Assembly: GCA_001798135.1 (NCBI GenBank)
Contig: MGRJ01000031.1
Coordinates: 1-64,000, forward strand
Length of the DNA stretch: 64,000 bases
Direction: 5' to 3'
DNA from: Deltaproteobacteria bacterium RIFCSPHIGHO2_02_FULL_40_28
GTDB taxonomy: Bacteria; UBA10199; 2-12-FULL-40-28
The translations under genes were made by a program, and so were the position numbers. Every line of letters starts with the position of its first letter. Positions within the stretch are counted from its first letter, which is position 1. The notes under the pieces were generated by a model. The model was not told where the DNA came from. It did no database searches and saw only the letters and a list, made by a program, of their open reading frames with translations. This document shows, one piece after another, positions 44,647 through 52,270 of this stretch.

Positions 44647-45512
44647 CAATAAATTTTCTTTAAAACTTCTCCCAACTCAGATGGAGATCTGGCCAACTTC
44701 ACACCAGCTTCTTCCAAGGCTTTTATTTTATCAGCGGCGCTTCCCCGCCCGCCTGCAATGATGGCGCCCGCATGGCCCATGCGGCGCCCCGGCGGGGCTG
44801 TTAAACCAGCAATAAAACCCACAACGGGCTTAGTTACGTTTTTCTTGATAAATCTGGCTGCTTCTTCTTCAGCGGTTCCACCAATTTCACCAATCATGAT
44901 GATGGCTTCACATCCAGCATCTTCTTGGAAAAGTTGTAGGCAATCGATAAAATTAGTTCCGTTCACAGGATCGCCACCAATGCCAATGCAAGTGGATTGT
45001 CCCAGTCCCATGCGAGTTACCTGATCTACAGCTTCATACGTAAGGGTTCCACTTCGAGATACAATGCCTACCTTCCCTGGCCGATGAATATGTCCTGGCA
45101 TAATCCCAATTTTACATTCCCCAGGAGTAATAATACCCGGGCAATTAGGGCCAATCAGCCGCGTTTTTTTGCCTTCTAAAACCCGCTTTACTTTCACCAT
45201 ATCAAGCACAGGAATGCCTTCGGTAATGCACACCACTAAAGCCAACTCGGCATCAATGGCTTCCAAAATAGCATCGCCTGCAAAAGCAGGTGGCACATAG
45301 ATTACCGAGGCATTGGCCCCGGTTTCTTTTTTGGCTTCCAAAACAGTATTAAAAATGGGAATGCCTTCAAAATCCTGGCCACCCTTACCGGGAGTAACAC
45401 CAGCCACCATTTGGGTTCCATATTCCCTGCAAGCTTTGGTATGAAATTGTCCCGTGGCTCCGGTAATACCTTGGGTAATCACTTTGGTATGTTTGTTAAC
45501 TAAAACTGACAT
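44646..45512 (-). CDS. sucD: Succinyl-CoA synthetase subunit alpha
   Basis: Alpha subunit of the TCA-cycle enzyme making ATP/GTP from succinyl-CoA; 288 aa, standard length. CoA-binding N-terminus ([20 protein letters not shown]) and the phosphohistidine motif [13 protein letters not shown] (His about residue 245) are present. Encoded after sucC (65 bp gap holding half of a dispersed repeat). Alpha and beta form the (alpha-beta) complex. Confidence 0.97.
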   Translation of the reverse strand: MSVLVNKHTKVITQGITGATGQFHTKACREYGTQMVAGVTPGKGGQDFEGIPIFNTVLEAKKETGANASVIYVPPAFAGDAILEAIDAELALVVCITEGIPVLDMVKVKRVLEGKKTRLIGPNCPGIITPGECKIGIMPGHIHRPGKVGIVSRSGTLTYEAVDQVTRMGLGQSTCIGIGGDPVNGTNFIDCLQLFQEDAGCEAIIMIGEIGGTAEEEAARFIKKNVTKPVVGFIAGLTAPPGRRMGHAGAIIAGGRGSAADKIKALEEAGVKLARSPSELGEVLKKIY

Positions 45513-45533
45513 AAAAAAAATTTATACGGTTGT

Positions 45534-45561
45534 GCGTCAAAAAGGTCTCCCCGTGCCACCC
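45534..45561. repeat. Half copy of the 10.4 kb hairpin repeat
   Basis: 28 bp identical to 10467-10494 (GCGTCAAAAAGGTCTCCCC + GTGCCACCC), without the matching left arm, followed by a T-run. It lies in the sucC-sucD gap. Confidence 0.8.
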
Positions 45562-45577
45562 TTTTTAATTAATTACC

Positions 45578-46798
45578 TTACATCAACGCTCCTACAACTT
45601 TTTCCGCAGCATCAGCCATCGTATCAGCTGGAATAATTTTTAATCCCGATCCCGCTAAAATCTTTTTTCCCAAATCAACATTGGTACCTTGAAGCCTCAC
45701 CACAAGTGGAATTTTTAAACCCATCTCACGAGCAGCAGCCACCACCCCTTCGGCAATTACATCACACTTCATAATGCCGCCAAAAATATTTACTAAAATT
45801 GCTTTTACTTTTGGATCTGTGAGAATAATTTTAAAAGCTGTAGAAACCTTCTCCTGATTGGCTCCCCCGCCTACATCTAAAAAATTGGCAGGTTCGCCTC
45901 CATAAAGTTTAATGATATCCATGGTAGCCATGGCAAGACCTGCTCCATTTACCATGCAACCAATATTGCCATCTAAGCTAATGTAGGAAAGATCGTGTTT
46001 TTTAGCTTCAATTTCTCCGAGATTTTCTTCGTCTAAATCACGAAGGGCTTCGTATTCTTTGTGACGAAAAAGAGCATTGTCTTCAAAGTTAAGCTTGGCA
46101 TCTACAGCTAAAAGTTCGCCTTCTTCAGTTAAAACCAGGGGATTAATTTCAACCAAGGCGCAATCGGCTTCTACAAAGGCCTTAGCCAAGCCTCCAGCAA
46201 ACTTAACGAGCTTGGAAGTAGCTTCGGCATTTAAACCAAGAGCAAAGCCAAGATGGCGGCCTTGGTACGGCATAAAACCACAGGCAGGATCGATGGCTAC
46301 TTTAATGATTTTTTCAGGATGCTTGGCGGCCACCTCTTCAATTTCAACTCCCCCTTCAGTTGAAGCCATCAGCGTTACCCGAGAGGTTGCACGATCTAAC
46401 ACAGCTCCCAGGTAGTATTCTTTTTTAATTTTAATTCCCTGCTCAATAAGAATTTTTTTAATTTTTTTACCTTCAGCTCCACTTTGATGCGTGACTAAAA
46501 TATTTTCTAAAAGTTTTGTGGCAAAATCCATTAATTCAGCTTCTGTTTTAACAACTTTTACTCCACCTTGCATCACTACTTCTCGTTCTTGACCCAGTAA
46601 ATTCCCCTCGGTATTTTTTTTGTAAACGGTACCCTTTCCTCTTCCACCCGCATGAATTTGTGACTTAACCACCACTGGAAAACCCAATTCTTGGGCTATT
46701 TTTAAAGCTTCATCAACGGAAGTAGCCACGCGCCCCTTGGGGATGGGAACACCATACTTGCTTAAGATTTCCTTGGCTTGATATTCGTGGATATTCAT
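45578..46798 (-). CDS. sucC: Succinyl-CoA synthetase subunit beta
   Basis: Beta subunit of 406 aa (E. coli 388). ATP-grasp domain with [20 protein letters not shown] at the N-terminus, [20 protein letters not shown] and the C-terminal [13 protein letters not shown]. It acts with the alpha subunit encoded next. No clear ribosome site lies upstream; instead a long inverted repeat ends about 15 bp from the start codon. Confidence 0.97.
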   Translation of the reverse strand: MNIHEYQAKEILSKYGVPIPKGRVATSVDEALKIAQELGFPVVVKSQIHAGGRGKGTVYKKNTEGNLLGQEREVVMQGGVKVVKTEAELMDFATKLLENILVTHQSGAEGKKIKKILIEQGIKIKKEYYLGAVLDRATSRVTLMASTEGGVEIEEVAAKHPEKIIKVAIDPACGFMPYQGRHLGFALGLNAEATSKLVKFAGGLAKAFVEADCALVEINPLVLTEEGELLAVDAKLNFEDNALFRHKEYEALRDLDEENLGEIEAKKHDLSYISLDGNIGCMVNGAGLAMATMDIIKLYGGEPANFLDVGGGANQEKVSTAFKIILTDPKVKAILVNIFGGIMKCDVIAEGVVAAAREMGLKIPLVVRLQGTNVDLGKKILAGSGLKIIPADTMADAAEKVVGALM

Positions 46799-46807
46799 GT
46801 CACAACT

Positions 46808-46916
46808 TACAAAAACCCCGGAAGGGAATTCCTTTCCGGTCCTGCGGAACTCCTCGCCCGAAGGCTCGTCAGACAGTCCTCGGACCGTCCAGGAACTCCC
46901 TTTCAGGGTTTACAGC
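46808..46916. repeat. Long-armed inverted repeat upstream of sucC
   Basis: Imperfect arms of about 30 bp (46812-46842 and 46881-46911) carry a central loop with CCTGCGGAACTCCTCGCCCG and GGCTCGTCAGACAGTCCTCG. The loop matches that at 43927-43980. Arms do not match other copies. Confidence 0.8.
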
Positions 46917-47019
46917 AGTGTGGGGTGTATAATGGAGGGGGGTACAAGTGTCAAGAATCATATTTTTTAAAAAAACAAATTATGGACTTAATTCCTGAAA
47001 TGTCGTACATTTAAGGAGT

Positions 47020-48189
47020 ATGTTCCAAAGAGAAATAGATCTTCCTAAAAAACATTCTTTCTTCCTTTTTGGGCCCAGGGGAGTTGGTAAATCAACCTTG
47101 CTGCAAACCTTTCTCCCACACGAACAAACTCATATCATTGATCTGTTAAACTTTGAACTTGAAACACAGCTTATTCAAAAGCCAGGGGAGCTAGGCCAAA
47201 TACTTAAAGCTCTTCCATCATCCAAACAATGGGTATTAATTGATGAAATACAAAAAATTCCCTCCTTACTTAATGAAGTTCATCGTTCCATAGAAAAAAA
47301 TTCACACCGTTTTTTTGCTCTCACAGGCTCTAGTGCCAGAAAATTAAAAAGAGGCCAAGCTAACCTTTTGGCTGGCCGTGCTTTCACTTACCAGCTACAT
47401 CCTTTGACCATTCATGAATTATCAAAACAATTTGACTTACAAACTGCTCTTTCTTATGGAACCCTTCCAAAGATTTATCATTTAGAAAATAATGAAAACC
47501 GAAAAGATTTTTTAAGCTCCTATGCACAAACTTACCTGAAGGAAGAAATTTTAGCAGAAGGATTAGTAAGAAATCTCCCCGCCTTTCGGCGTTTCTTACC
47601 TCTTGCTGCCCAAGAAAATGGGAATATTATTTCATGGTCAAATTTAGCCTCTGATTTGGGATTAGATTCTAAAACAATTCGATCGTATTTTGAAATCTTG
47701 GAAGACACTCTGGTTGGTTTTTTGCTACCAGCCTATTCTAAATCTATTAGAAAACGACAAAAATCTCATCCAAAATTTTATTTGTTTGACCCAGGTGTAA
47801 AACGTGCATTAGCGGGTGAACTTTCTTTTGAACTGGTTCCTAGAACTTCTGAGTATGGCCTAGCCTTCGAACATTTTTTTATTCTAGAAATAATGCGTCT
47901 GGCCAATTACAAAAAATGGGAATGTTCTTTTTCCTATTTTGCAACACACGACATTGAAATTGATTTGGTTATTGAAAAATTTCATCATCCCCCCGTTTTT
48001 ATAGAAATTAAATCATCCAATAAAATAAAAGGTTCCATGCTTTCTCCCCTTATTTCAATTGTTAGAGAAATTAAGGGAGCAAAAGGATTTTGTCTTTGTC
48101 AGGAAAAAACCAGAAGAAAGGTAGAAAATATTTTAGTACTCCCCTGGCAAGAAACTAGATCAGCGTTGGAAGAAGTTTTTGGAGTTTAA
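47020..48189 (+). CDS. DUF4143-type AAA+ ATPase (left border of island)
   Basis: A 389 aa ATPase with a DUF4143 C-terminus. Walker A GPRGVGKSTL (about residue 20), Walker B WVLIDEIQKIP (about 74), sensor ALTGSSARKLK. The C-terminal domain has a PD-(D/E)XK-like pattern (EIDLVIEKFHHPPVFIEIKS, residues about 318-340). The family is widespread, patchily distributed, and of unknown function. A second, divergent member with the opposite orientation lies at 59183-60310, so the two bracket the toxin-antitoxin island. Confidence 0.9.
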   Translation: MFQREIDLPKKHSFFLFGPRGVGKSTLLQTFLPHEQTHIIDLLNFELETQLIQKPGELGQILKALPSSKQWVLIDEIQKIPSLLNEVHRSIEKNSHRFFALTGSSARKLKRGQANLLAGRAFTYQLHPLTIHELSKQFDLQTALSYGTLPKIYHLENNENRKDFLSSYAQTYLKEEILAEGLVRNLPAFRRFLPLAAQENGNIISWSNLASDLGLDSKTIRSYFEILEDTLVGFLLPAYSKSIRKRQKSHPKFYLFDPGVKRALAGELSFELVPRTSEYGLAFEHFFILEIMRLANYKKWECSFSYFATHDIEIDLVIEKFHHPPVFIEIKSSNKIKGSMLSPLISIVREIKGAKGFCLCQEKTRRKVENILVLPWQETRSALEEVFGV

Positions 48190-48208
48190 GATGTAACATA
48201 TTTGATTA

Positions 48209-48463
48209 TTAGTAATGATATCTTAATTGGGCAATTAAAATTTGTCCCTTAACCACCTTATAAACCAAACGATGCTCATGATCGATTCTTCTAGACCAAT
48301 AACCAGACAGGGCATGCTTTAAGGGTTCTGGTTTTCCAATTCCAGAGTAGGGACTTTTTTGAATATCCTGGATTAATTGTTGAATTCGTTTGATCTTATC
48401 TTTATCTTTTTTTTGCCAATAAAGATAATCTTTCCAAGCCAACTTCGAAAAAACAAGATTCAT
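48209..48463 (-). CDS. yoeB: YoeB family mRNA interferase toxin
   Basis: YoeB toxin of exactly 84 aa, as in E. coli. Ribosome-dependent mRNA cleavage. The catalytic residues can be seen: Glu in KPEPLKHAL (about 46), Arg in HEHRLVY (about 65), and the terminal His-Tyr (RYHY). Its start overlaps the yefM-like antitoxin stop by 4 bp. Toxin activity is normally blocked by binding of the antitoxin's C-terminus. Confidence 0.95.
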   Translation of the reverse strand: MNLVFSKLAWKDYLYWQKKDKDKIKRIQQLIQDIQKSPYSGIGKPEPLKHALSGYWSRRIDHEHRLVYKVVKGQILIAQLRYHY

Positions 48464-48705
48464 ATTTTTTTCTTTTTGCCTTTTCCAGATTCAAGCTCTT
48501 CGACCGATTCTAGAAGTATTTTTGCATTTTTAGGGCTTCTTAAAAGATAAGCTGTTTCTTCAAGAGCTTCAAAATCATCTACAGAAAGCAAAATAGCTGC
48601 ACCACCTTTTTGACGTGTAATAAGCAGAGGCTTATGATCCTTGCATACTTTATCAAGTGCTTTTGCAAACTGAGCTCTTGCCTGGCTATAAGTTAAACTT
48701 TCCAT
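48460..48705 (-). CDS. yefM: YefM family antitoxin
   Basis: Phd/YefM antitoxin of 81 aa. N-terminal DNA-binding module (SLTYSQARAQFAKALDKV, then PLLITRQKGGAAILLSVDDF), C-terminal Lys-rich toxin-neutralising tail. It overlaps yoeB by 4 bp. Autoregulation is supported by an operator with two TGTACA half sites just upstream (48717-48736). This is one of the few modules here with a clear ribosome site (AAGGAGA). Confidence 0.95.
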   Translation of the reverse strand: MESLTYSQARAQFAKALDKVCKDHKPLLITRQKGGAAILLSVDDFEALEETAYLLRSPKNAKILLESVEELESGKGKKKKI

Positions 48706-48716
48706 TTTTATTCTCC

Positions 48717-48755
48717 TTGTACATTACATTGTACAATATAAGATTTTTTTGTCAA
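48717..48755 (-). promoter_or_regulatory. yefM-yoeB promoter and TGTACA operator
   Basis: On the minus strand: TTGACA (48755-48750), 16-bp spacer, TACAAT (48733-48728). The -10 region overlaps TTGTACATTACATTGTACAA (48717-48736), a perfect pair of TGTACA boxes 6 bp apart. YefM-YoeB of E. coli binds TGTACA hexamers, so this is the expected autoregulatory site. Confidence 0.75.
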
Positions 48756-48766
48756 GATGGGAAAAA

Positions 48767-48830
48767 GGGCACCCGCACTCGACCGCCGTAGCCAAGGCTA
48801 CTTTGGCGAAGGAGGCAGGGATGCTCCTAC
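48767..48830. repeat. Hairpin repeat associated with toxin-antitoxin modules, copy 1
   Basis: About 64 bp with outer arms GGGCACCC/GGGATGCTCC (degenerate) and core CGCCGTAGCC-AA-GGCTACTTTGGCG. Two closer relatives are at 50623-50686 and 52672-52731. It separates the nucleotidyltransferase stop from the yefM promoter. Confidence 0.85.
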
Positions 48831-48835
48831 ATAGA

Positions 48836-49297
48836 TTATCTTTGTGTAGGGGAGCGGTTTGCAGCCAGGGTGGCCTTAAGGGCGGGAAGTACAGCCTTAT
48901 CTTTTAAGCGACCAACCGTTTCTTTGCTTAAAATAACTTTTTCTAAAGGTAAAACTTTTAATTTGATTCCTTGTAGATTTACCTCGAGAGCATTTTTATA
49001 TTCTTCATCAAATGTTCCAAGACCACTCACTTCCAAAACTAAATCAAGTGTTTGAAAATCTTCGCCTCCAAAACGTGCAGGCATTTGGAATTGAATGAGG
49101 GTTGGAATGAAAATGCCCCCACATTTTTCAATGGATTTTGCAATTTTTACATCTTCAATATCTTTAAACCACAAATCTACGTCTTGCGTTACAACAGGGG
49201 CATCTTGCAAGACAGCTGCAGATAATCCCACAATTAAGAAAGGTACTTTTTGTTCTGTTAGTTCTTTGAGAAAAGCTAATTCTTTTTCACTGAGCAT
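48836..49297 (-). CDS. Nucleotidyltransferase-like protein
   Basis: A 153 aa protein with a nucleotidyltransferase core: VPFLIVGLSAAVLQDAPVVT + QDVDLWFKD (D-x-D pattern, about residues 38-44) and a later conserved Asp in TLDLVLEV (about 98). The G-S of the classic hGS motif is changed to GLS. Members of this fold occur in MNT/HEPN and AbiE-type toxin-antitoxin pairs, although no HEPN protein is next to it. It overlaps a 71 aa partner gene by 11 bp, suggesting a two-gene module. Confidence 0.75.
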   Translation of the reverse strand: MLSEKELAFLKELTEQKVPFLIVGLSAAVLQDAPVVTQDVDLWFKDIEDVKIAKSIEKCGGIFIPTLIQFQMPARFGGEDFQTLDLVLEVSGLGTFDEEYKNALEVNLQGIKLKVLPLEKVILSKETVGRLKDKAVLPALKATLAANRSPTQR

Positions 49298-49502
49298 TGT
49301 TTATTTTTTTAAAACTTGCCCTAATGGCCTGACCACGCATCAGGGCTAATTGTAATTTTTCGAAAGGTGATTTTTTTTGTGCAAAAAAAGTCTGCACTAA
49401 AGTTTCTCGATCCAAATTAGGTTTGGTTTTTAAAATTTCATCTGCAAGTTGATAAAATCCAATTAATTCTTGAATATATTTTTTTTTCTTTTCAGGTAAC
49501 AT
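49287..49502 (-). CDS. Small partner of the nucleotidyltransferase
   Basis: A 71 aa unrecognised, Lys- and Gln-rich helical protein encoded immediately upstream of, and overlapping (11 bp), the nucleotidyltransferase. The size and coupling are those of an antitoxin or a small adaptor. The upstream region is AT-rich with a TATTAT/TATAAA stretch 8-11 nt from the ATG. No family recognised. Confidence 0.6.
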   Translation of the reverse strand: MLPEKKKKYIQELIGFYQLADEILKTKPNLDRETLVQTFFAQKKSPFEKLQLALMRGQAIRASFKKINNAQ

Positions 49503-49619
49503 AGCTTAAATTTATAATATCAGACTTTAAAAAAAAAATAAACACTTATAGGGGAATCGAGGTGTAGCCTAATTTCCGCTACTTTACGGTTATCAAGGGT
49601 GGCTACAATTTCGCCCTGT

Positions 49620-49880
49620 TTATTGAGACGTGGGGTAGATTCCTGGCAGAGGGCCACGAAATGATTGTAATCGCTTCACGCGTGATAATTTTGGTTTTAA
49701 AAGATACATGGTAGCCAGGTAATTAAAATTTTCCTTAATGCGTTTGGTAGCTACAAAGGATTGGGATCTGGCCTTTCCGCCGAGAGAGGCAATTTCTTTT
49801 TTGCGCTTTGAAGAAAGGCGTTTGGCTCGCACTTTTCCACCAAGCCGGCCTAGTTCTTTTGCCATTGTATGGATCTTCAT
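49620..49880 (-). CDS. Small basic protein with GG-K-R repeats
   Basis: An 86 aa basic protein. The N-terminus has two related helices, MAKELGRLGGKVRAKRLSSK and KEIASLGGKARSQSF, resembling the -LGRKGGKARAKKL- repeat found in small antitoxin-like and stress proteins. The start at 49880 lies 6 nt after a -10 box, with an operator-like palindrome in the promoter spacer, so autoregulation is likely. It is probably an orphan antitoxin or DNA-binding protein; there is no adjacent toxin (the 49983 vapC has its own antitoxin). Confidence 0.6.
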   Translation of the reverse strand: MKIHTMAKELGRLGGKVRAKRLSSKRKKEIASLGGKARSQSFVATKRIKENFNYLATMYLLKPKLSRVKRLQSFRGPLPGIYPTSQ

Positions 49881-49886
49881 AGCTTG

Positions 49887-49915
49887 ATTATACTTAGCGC
49901 TAAGCATAATTTCAA
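49887..49915 (-). promoter_or_regulatory. Promoter with palindromic operator in the spacer
   Basis: Minus strand: TTGAAA (49915-49910), exactly 17-bp spacer, TATAAT (49892-49887). The spacer holds CTTAGCGCTAAG (49893-49904), a 12-bp perfect palindrome. The ATG is 6 nt from the -10 box, so the transcript is likely leaderless. Confidence 0.75.
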
Positions 49916-49982
49916 GACAAAATTATTGTCATTTTCACACCAATTGTCATTCCCGTGCCACCAACAAAGGGTTCATTATCGA

Positions 49983-50381
49983 TTAGGATGTTATGACTTT
50001 GATCATGCCTTGCTCGGCTAATCGATAAAAATAACGATCAAAACTTAAGATTGGAAAATGATAAGCCTGGCTTAAATAAGCAATGGTGAGATCGGTGTAG
50101 CTTCCTTTTAATCGCTTACGGTAAAGATCCCAAGCAAACTGAGTAAATTGTGGAAGTTCTTCGTTGCTTATTCTCAATTTTTCTAAAGGCGATAAAAGTT
50201 CTTTAAGTTCTTGGTATTGTCTTTTGGTTAAAGCACCCATTAAAATTTCATGCTCGATAATGTCTGTTATAACAAGCAATTGGTTATCCAAACTAGAAAG
50301 GAAATAGGAGCGAAGAGAGGAAGAAAGATGATCCTTAAAAAAATCGATCCACACAGAAGTATCCACAATCAATTTAATCAC
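49983..50381 (-). CDS. vapC: VapC-type PIN domain toxin
   Basis: PIN-domain ribonuclease of 132 aa. Acidic active-site residues can be seen: Asp in LIVDTSVWIDF (about 7), Glu in EHEILMGAL (about 45), Asp in GSYTDLTIAYLS (about 98) and Asp in ILSFDRYF (about 117). It cleaves RNA, usually tRNA or rRNA. Overlaps the upstream antitoxin stop by 8 bp. Confidence 0.93.
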   Translation of the reverse strand: MIKLIVDTSVWIDFFKDHLSSSLRSYFLSSLDNQLLVITDIIEHEILMGALTKRQYQELKELLSPLEKLRISNEELPQFTQFAWDLYRKRLKGSYTDLTIAYLSQAYHFPILSFDRYFYRLAEQGMIKVITS

Positions 50382-50574
50382 GATATTTTTTAAGTGAAGA
50401 CTTTGTCCATTTGAGAGGAAATTTTCCTTCAGCAGCTATGAGATGCTCTATTTTTTTACGATGGATGTAGTTGTTTAAGGCAATGACAATAGCCTCTTTT
50501 TTAGAGCGAGCATGAGCCAACCTTTTTACTTTAAGAAGTTCTTTTTCTGGAAGATCATAATTAGCTTTTGCCAT
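50374..50574 (-). CDS. vapB: VapB-type antitoxin
   Basis: A 66 aa antitoxin from ATG 50574, chosen because a -10 box ends 7 nt upstream (an open frame to 50634 would run through the promoter). The N-terminal stretch (MAKANYDLPEKELLKVKRLA) and HARSKKEAIVIALNNYIHRK fit the VapB type (ribbon-helix-helix, T(N)KKEAV..AL..y.r). Overlaps vapC by 8 bp. Confidence 0.88.
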   Translation of the reverse strand: MAKANYDLPEKELLKVKRLAHARSKKEAIVIALNNYIHRKKIEHLIAAEGKFPLKWTKSSLKKYRD

Positions 50575-50610
50575 ATGTACAATATTATTATTTTTTATGT
50601 ACATTGTCAA
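50575..50610 (-). promoter_or_regulatory. vapBC promoter with TGTACA pair
   Basis: Minus strand: TTGACA (50610-50605), 17-bp spacer, TAATAT (50587-50582), then 7 nt to the ATG. ATGTACAT just after the -35 box and its counterpart TTGTACAT just before the ATG form an inverted pair about 22 bp (two helical turns) apart, a probable operator. Confidence 0.7.
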
Positions 50611-50622
50611 GATAGGAAAAGA

Positions 50623-50686
50623 GGGCAACCACACTCGGCCGCCGTAGCCAAGGCTACTTTGGCGAAGGAGGCAGGGATGCCCCTAC
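50623..50686. repeat. Hairpin repeat associated with toxin-antitoxin modules, copy 2
   Basis: Outer arms GGGCAACC/GGATGCCC (one mismatch), core GGCCGCCGTAGCC-AA-GGCTACTTTGGCG, tail CCTAC. Located between the HicB-like gene stop and the vapBC promoter. Confidence 0.88.
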
Positions 50687-50755
50687 AATTGCTAATATCG
50701 TTCACAATAACAAACAAAATTTTATGATTTATCGGAGGCGTTCAGGAAAAAAATC

Positions 50756-51193
50756 TTAAGCAACAGCTTCGTCGACAAGATCCAATACCACATGGACATG
50801 ATGACTCATAGCATGAATGAACTCCTCTACTTTGGTAATACTGGGAATAGCCCTGGCCTGTTCATATTGGGCATAAGCGTGCTTGGATACACCCAGTCGA
50901 TCAGCAACCTTTTGAAGGCTTAAGCCATATTTTGCACGTTGATTTTTTAGCATCAAAGCAATGAGATATCGATCATCGTCAGGCTGTTTTGTGCGGAGTA
51001 TAAATGTATTTCCAGGAAGGAGATTCACTAGAACCGAAAATCCCTTACGATCAACCAAAAGTTCTATGGCCTCTTTCATCATGGCTAAAGCATCCTTTTT
51101 AGACTTACCCTGAGTATAAACATCAAGGGTTGGAACACACACCGGCCAGTACTTACCTTCTTTGAACAACTTACCTTCAAATTTAATACACAT
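50756..51193 (-). CDS. hicB: HicB-like antitoxin with fused HTH domain
   Basis: A 145 aa protein. The N-terminal HicB-like partial RNase H fold (about 1-60: FKEGKYWPVCVPTLDVYTQG, KSKKDALAMMKEAIELL) precedes a C-terminal XRE-type helix-turn-helix (about 85-130: LKNQRAKYGLSLQKVADRLG, VSKHAYAQYEQARAIPS). ATG 51193 follows an AGAGG site; a GTG lies just upstream. I see no hicA next to it: upstream is a 94-bp duplicated fragment, downstream a hairpin. So it is an orphan or regulates in trans. Confidence 0.85.
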   Translation of the reverse strand: MCIKFEGKLFKEGKYWPVCVPTLDVYTQGKSKKDALAMMKEAIELLVDRKGFSVLVNLLPGNTFILRTKQPDDDRYLIALMLKNQRAKYGLSLQKVADRLGVSKHAYAQYEQARAIPSITKVEEFIHAMSHHVHVVLDLVDEAVA

Positions 51194-51243
51194 CACAAAC
51201 CTCTATTTCTTTTTTGCCAGATTCCTCTCGGCTTTTTGTATAA

Positions 51244-51337
51244 TTCTTTCACTGCTTGGCACAAACTGACGGCATGCTGAAGAGCAGCCATTTTCCTAAA
51301 TTTGTTATTGAGGAGAGTCAAGGTCTTTATGATTAGG
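51244..51337 (-). pseudogene. 94-bp duplicated gene fragment, copy A
   Basis: 90 of 94 bp are identical to 53470-53563. On the minus strand an open frame reads LLNNKFRKMAALQHAVSL + CQAVKE and continues through KPRGIWQKRNRGL to a stop. Three of four differences from copy B are synonymous in that frame, so the frame was probably under coding selection. No full-length parent gene is in the window. Confidence 0.55.
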
Positions 51338-51396
51338 CTCGGTTCAATTAATTCATCTTAATTCCCCTCCTTTGTTGCATTTCGGGAATATATTCT

Positions 51397-51651
51397 TTAT
51401 TCGCCATAATGGGTTTTGGCTCGCTCAATAAAAACAATTTTTCTCTTACTATCAATCTGATACACAATTCTATCTTTGTAGGATAAACGAAAAGAATAAC
51501 TTCCTAAAAGCTCACCTACTAGTTTTTTCCCTTCATAAGGGTTTTGTTGCAAAACATCTTGAACAATTTGAATGAATTTTTTTTGAAGTTTAGGAGGTAA
51601 TTCTTTAAAATCTTTAGCAGCCTGCTTGGCAAGTCTTACTTGATAGGGCAT
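51397..51651 (-). CDS. relE: RelE family toxin
   Basis: An 84 aa RelE/ParE-superfamily toxin from ATG 51651. Pattern: MPYQVRLAKQAAKDFKELPP, KLVGELLGSYSFRLSYKDRI with VYQID and the C-terminal ERAKTHYGE. The Arg-Tyr-rich strand is compatible with ribosome-dependent mRNA cleavage. Encoded 1 bp after the antitoxin stop. Confidence 0.9.
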   Translation of the reverse strand: MPYQVRLAKQAAKDFKELPPKLQKKFIQIVQDVLQQNPYEGKKLVGELLGSYSFRLSYKDRIVYQIDSKRKIVFIERAKTHYGE

Positions 51652-51652
51652 G

Positions 51653-51907
51653 TTACTTACCAATTAATTCTTCAAAAGCAATAGTATGGCCTTTTTTGAT
51701 TTCTGCTTTTGCTTTCTTAATTTTTTTACGAGCATTGGGAGCAGAAAGAATTTCTAAGGTTTCTAGAAGAGCTTCATAATCACCTTCTGAAATTAAAACA
51801 ACATCCCCACTTTTATGTTGAATGCGAATAGGGGCATGACCCTTAATGGTTTTTTTAATCAGATCATAAAAATCAGAACGCGCCTCTGTGGCTGTTATAT
51901 TGGTCAT
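51653..51907 (-). CDS. Phd/YefM-type antitoxin paired with RelE
   Basis: An 84 aa antitoxin from ATG 51907, where MTNITATEARSDFYDLIKKT begins the Phd/YefM fold (compare A-e-aR--f--ll). Then PIRIQHKSGDVVLISEGDYE, a C-terminal Lys-rich helix and tail. The frame is open back to 51967 but would pass through the promoter. Pairing a YefM-like antitoxin with a RelE-like toxin is common. Paralogous to the 48460 antitoxin. Confidence 0.88.
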   Translation of the reverse strand: MTNITATEARSDFYDLIKKTIKGHAPIRIQHKSGDVVLISEGDYEALLETLEILSAPNARKKIKKAKAEIKKGHTIAFEELIGK

Positions 51908-51942
51908 AACCAAACCGTACGCTAAAACGTACGTTTTGTCAA
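51908..51942 (-). promoter_or_regulatory. relBE-like promoter with CGTACG operator
   Basis: Minus strand TTGACA (51942-51937), then CGTACG-N6-CGTACG (51934-51917). A 17-bp spacer gives a poor TACGGT -10 box (51919-51914), 6 nt before the ATG. The 6-bp spacing of two 6-bp palindromes is identical to the yefM operator, with a changed half-site. Confidence 0.6.
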
Positions 51943-52268
51943 GATGGGAAAAAAGGGTCTGATTCAATGACTTTTGCCAATTCTTTTCTGGTTGTGCCGA
52001 GGGCGAACAGTGAATGAATCAGCAGATCGACGGACACGGAGGGATCACCATTTTCCATTTTCGCAACACGCGATTGACTGGATTTGATGTGCTTTGCTAA
52101 ATCGATTTGCGAAAATTTCTTGTGCATTCTTTTTGTTTTTAGATAACTGGACAGCATTAATTTGAACCGCACGAATTCCGATTCTTCTTTCGACAAATCT
52201 AGAAAATCATCAGCCGAACCGATTTTCCAACCAGCAGTTTTCAATTTTTCTTTTTTGTTGTTTTTCAT
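51939..52268 (-). CDS. higA: HigA-like XRE antitoxin
   Basis: A 109 aa protein with an XRE helix-turn-helix (about 45-100: YLKTKRMHKKFSQIDLAKHI, KSSQSRVAKMENGDPSVSVD). ATG 52268 is preceded by AAGGAG with 6-nt spacing, lying inside the toxin's 3' end, so translation is coupled. Toxin-first order is typical of higBA. Its 3' end overlaps the -35 element of the neighbouring relBE-like module. Confidence 0.9.
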   Translation of the reverse strand: MKNNKKEKLKTAGWKIGSADDFLDLSKEESEFVRFKLMLSSYLKTKRMHKKFSQIDLAKHIKSSQSRVAKMENGDPSVSVDLLIHSLFALGTTRKELAKVIESDPFFPS

Positions 52269-52270
52269 AT

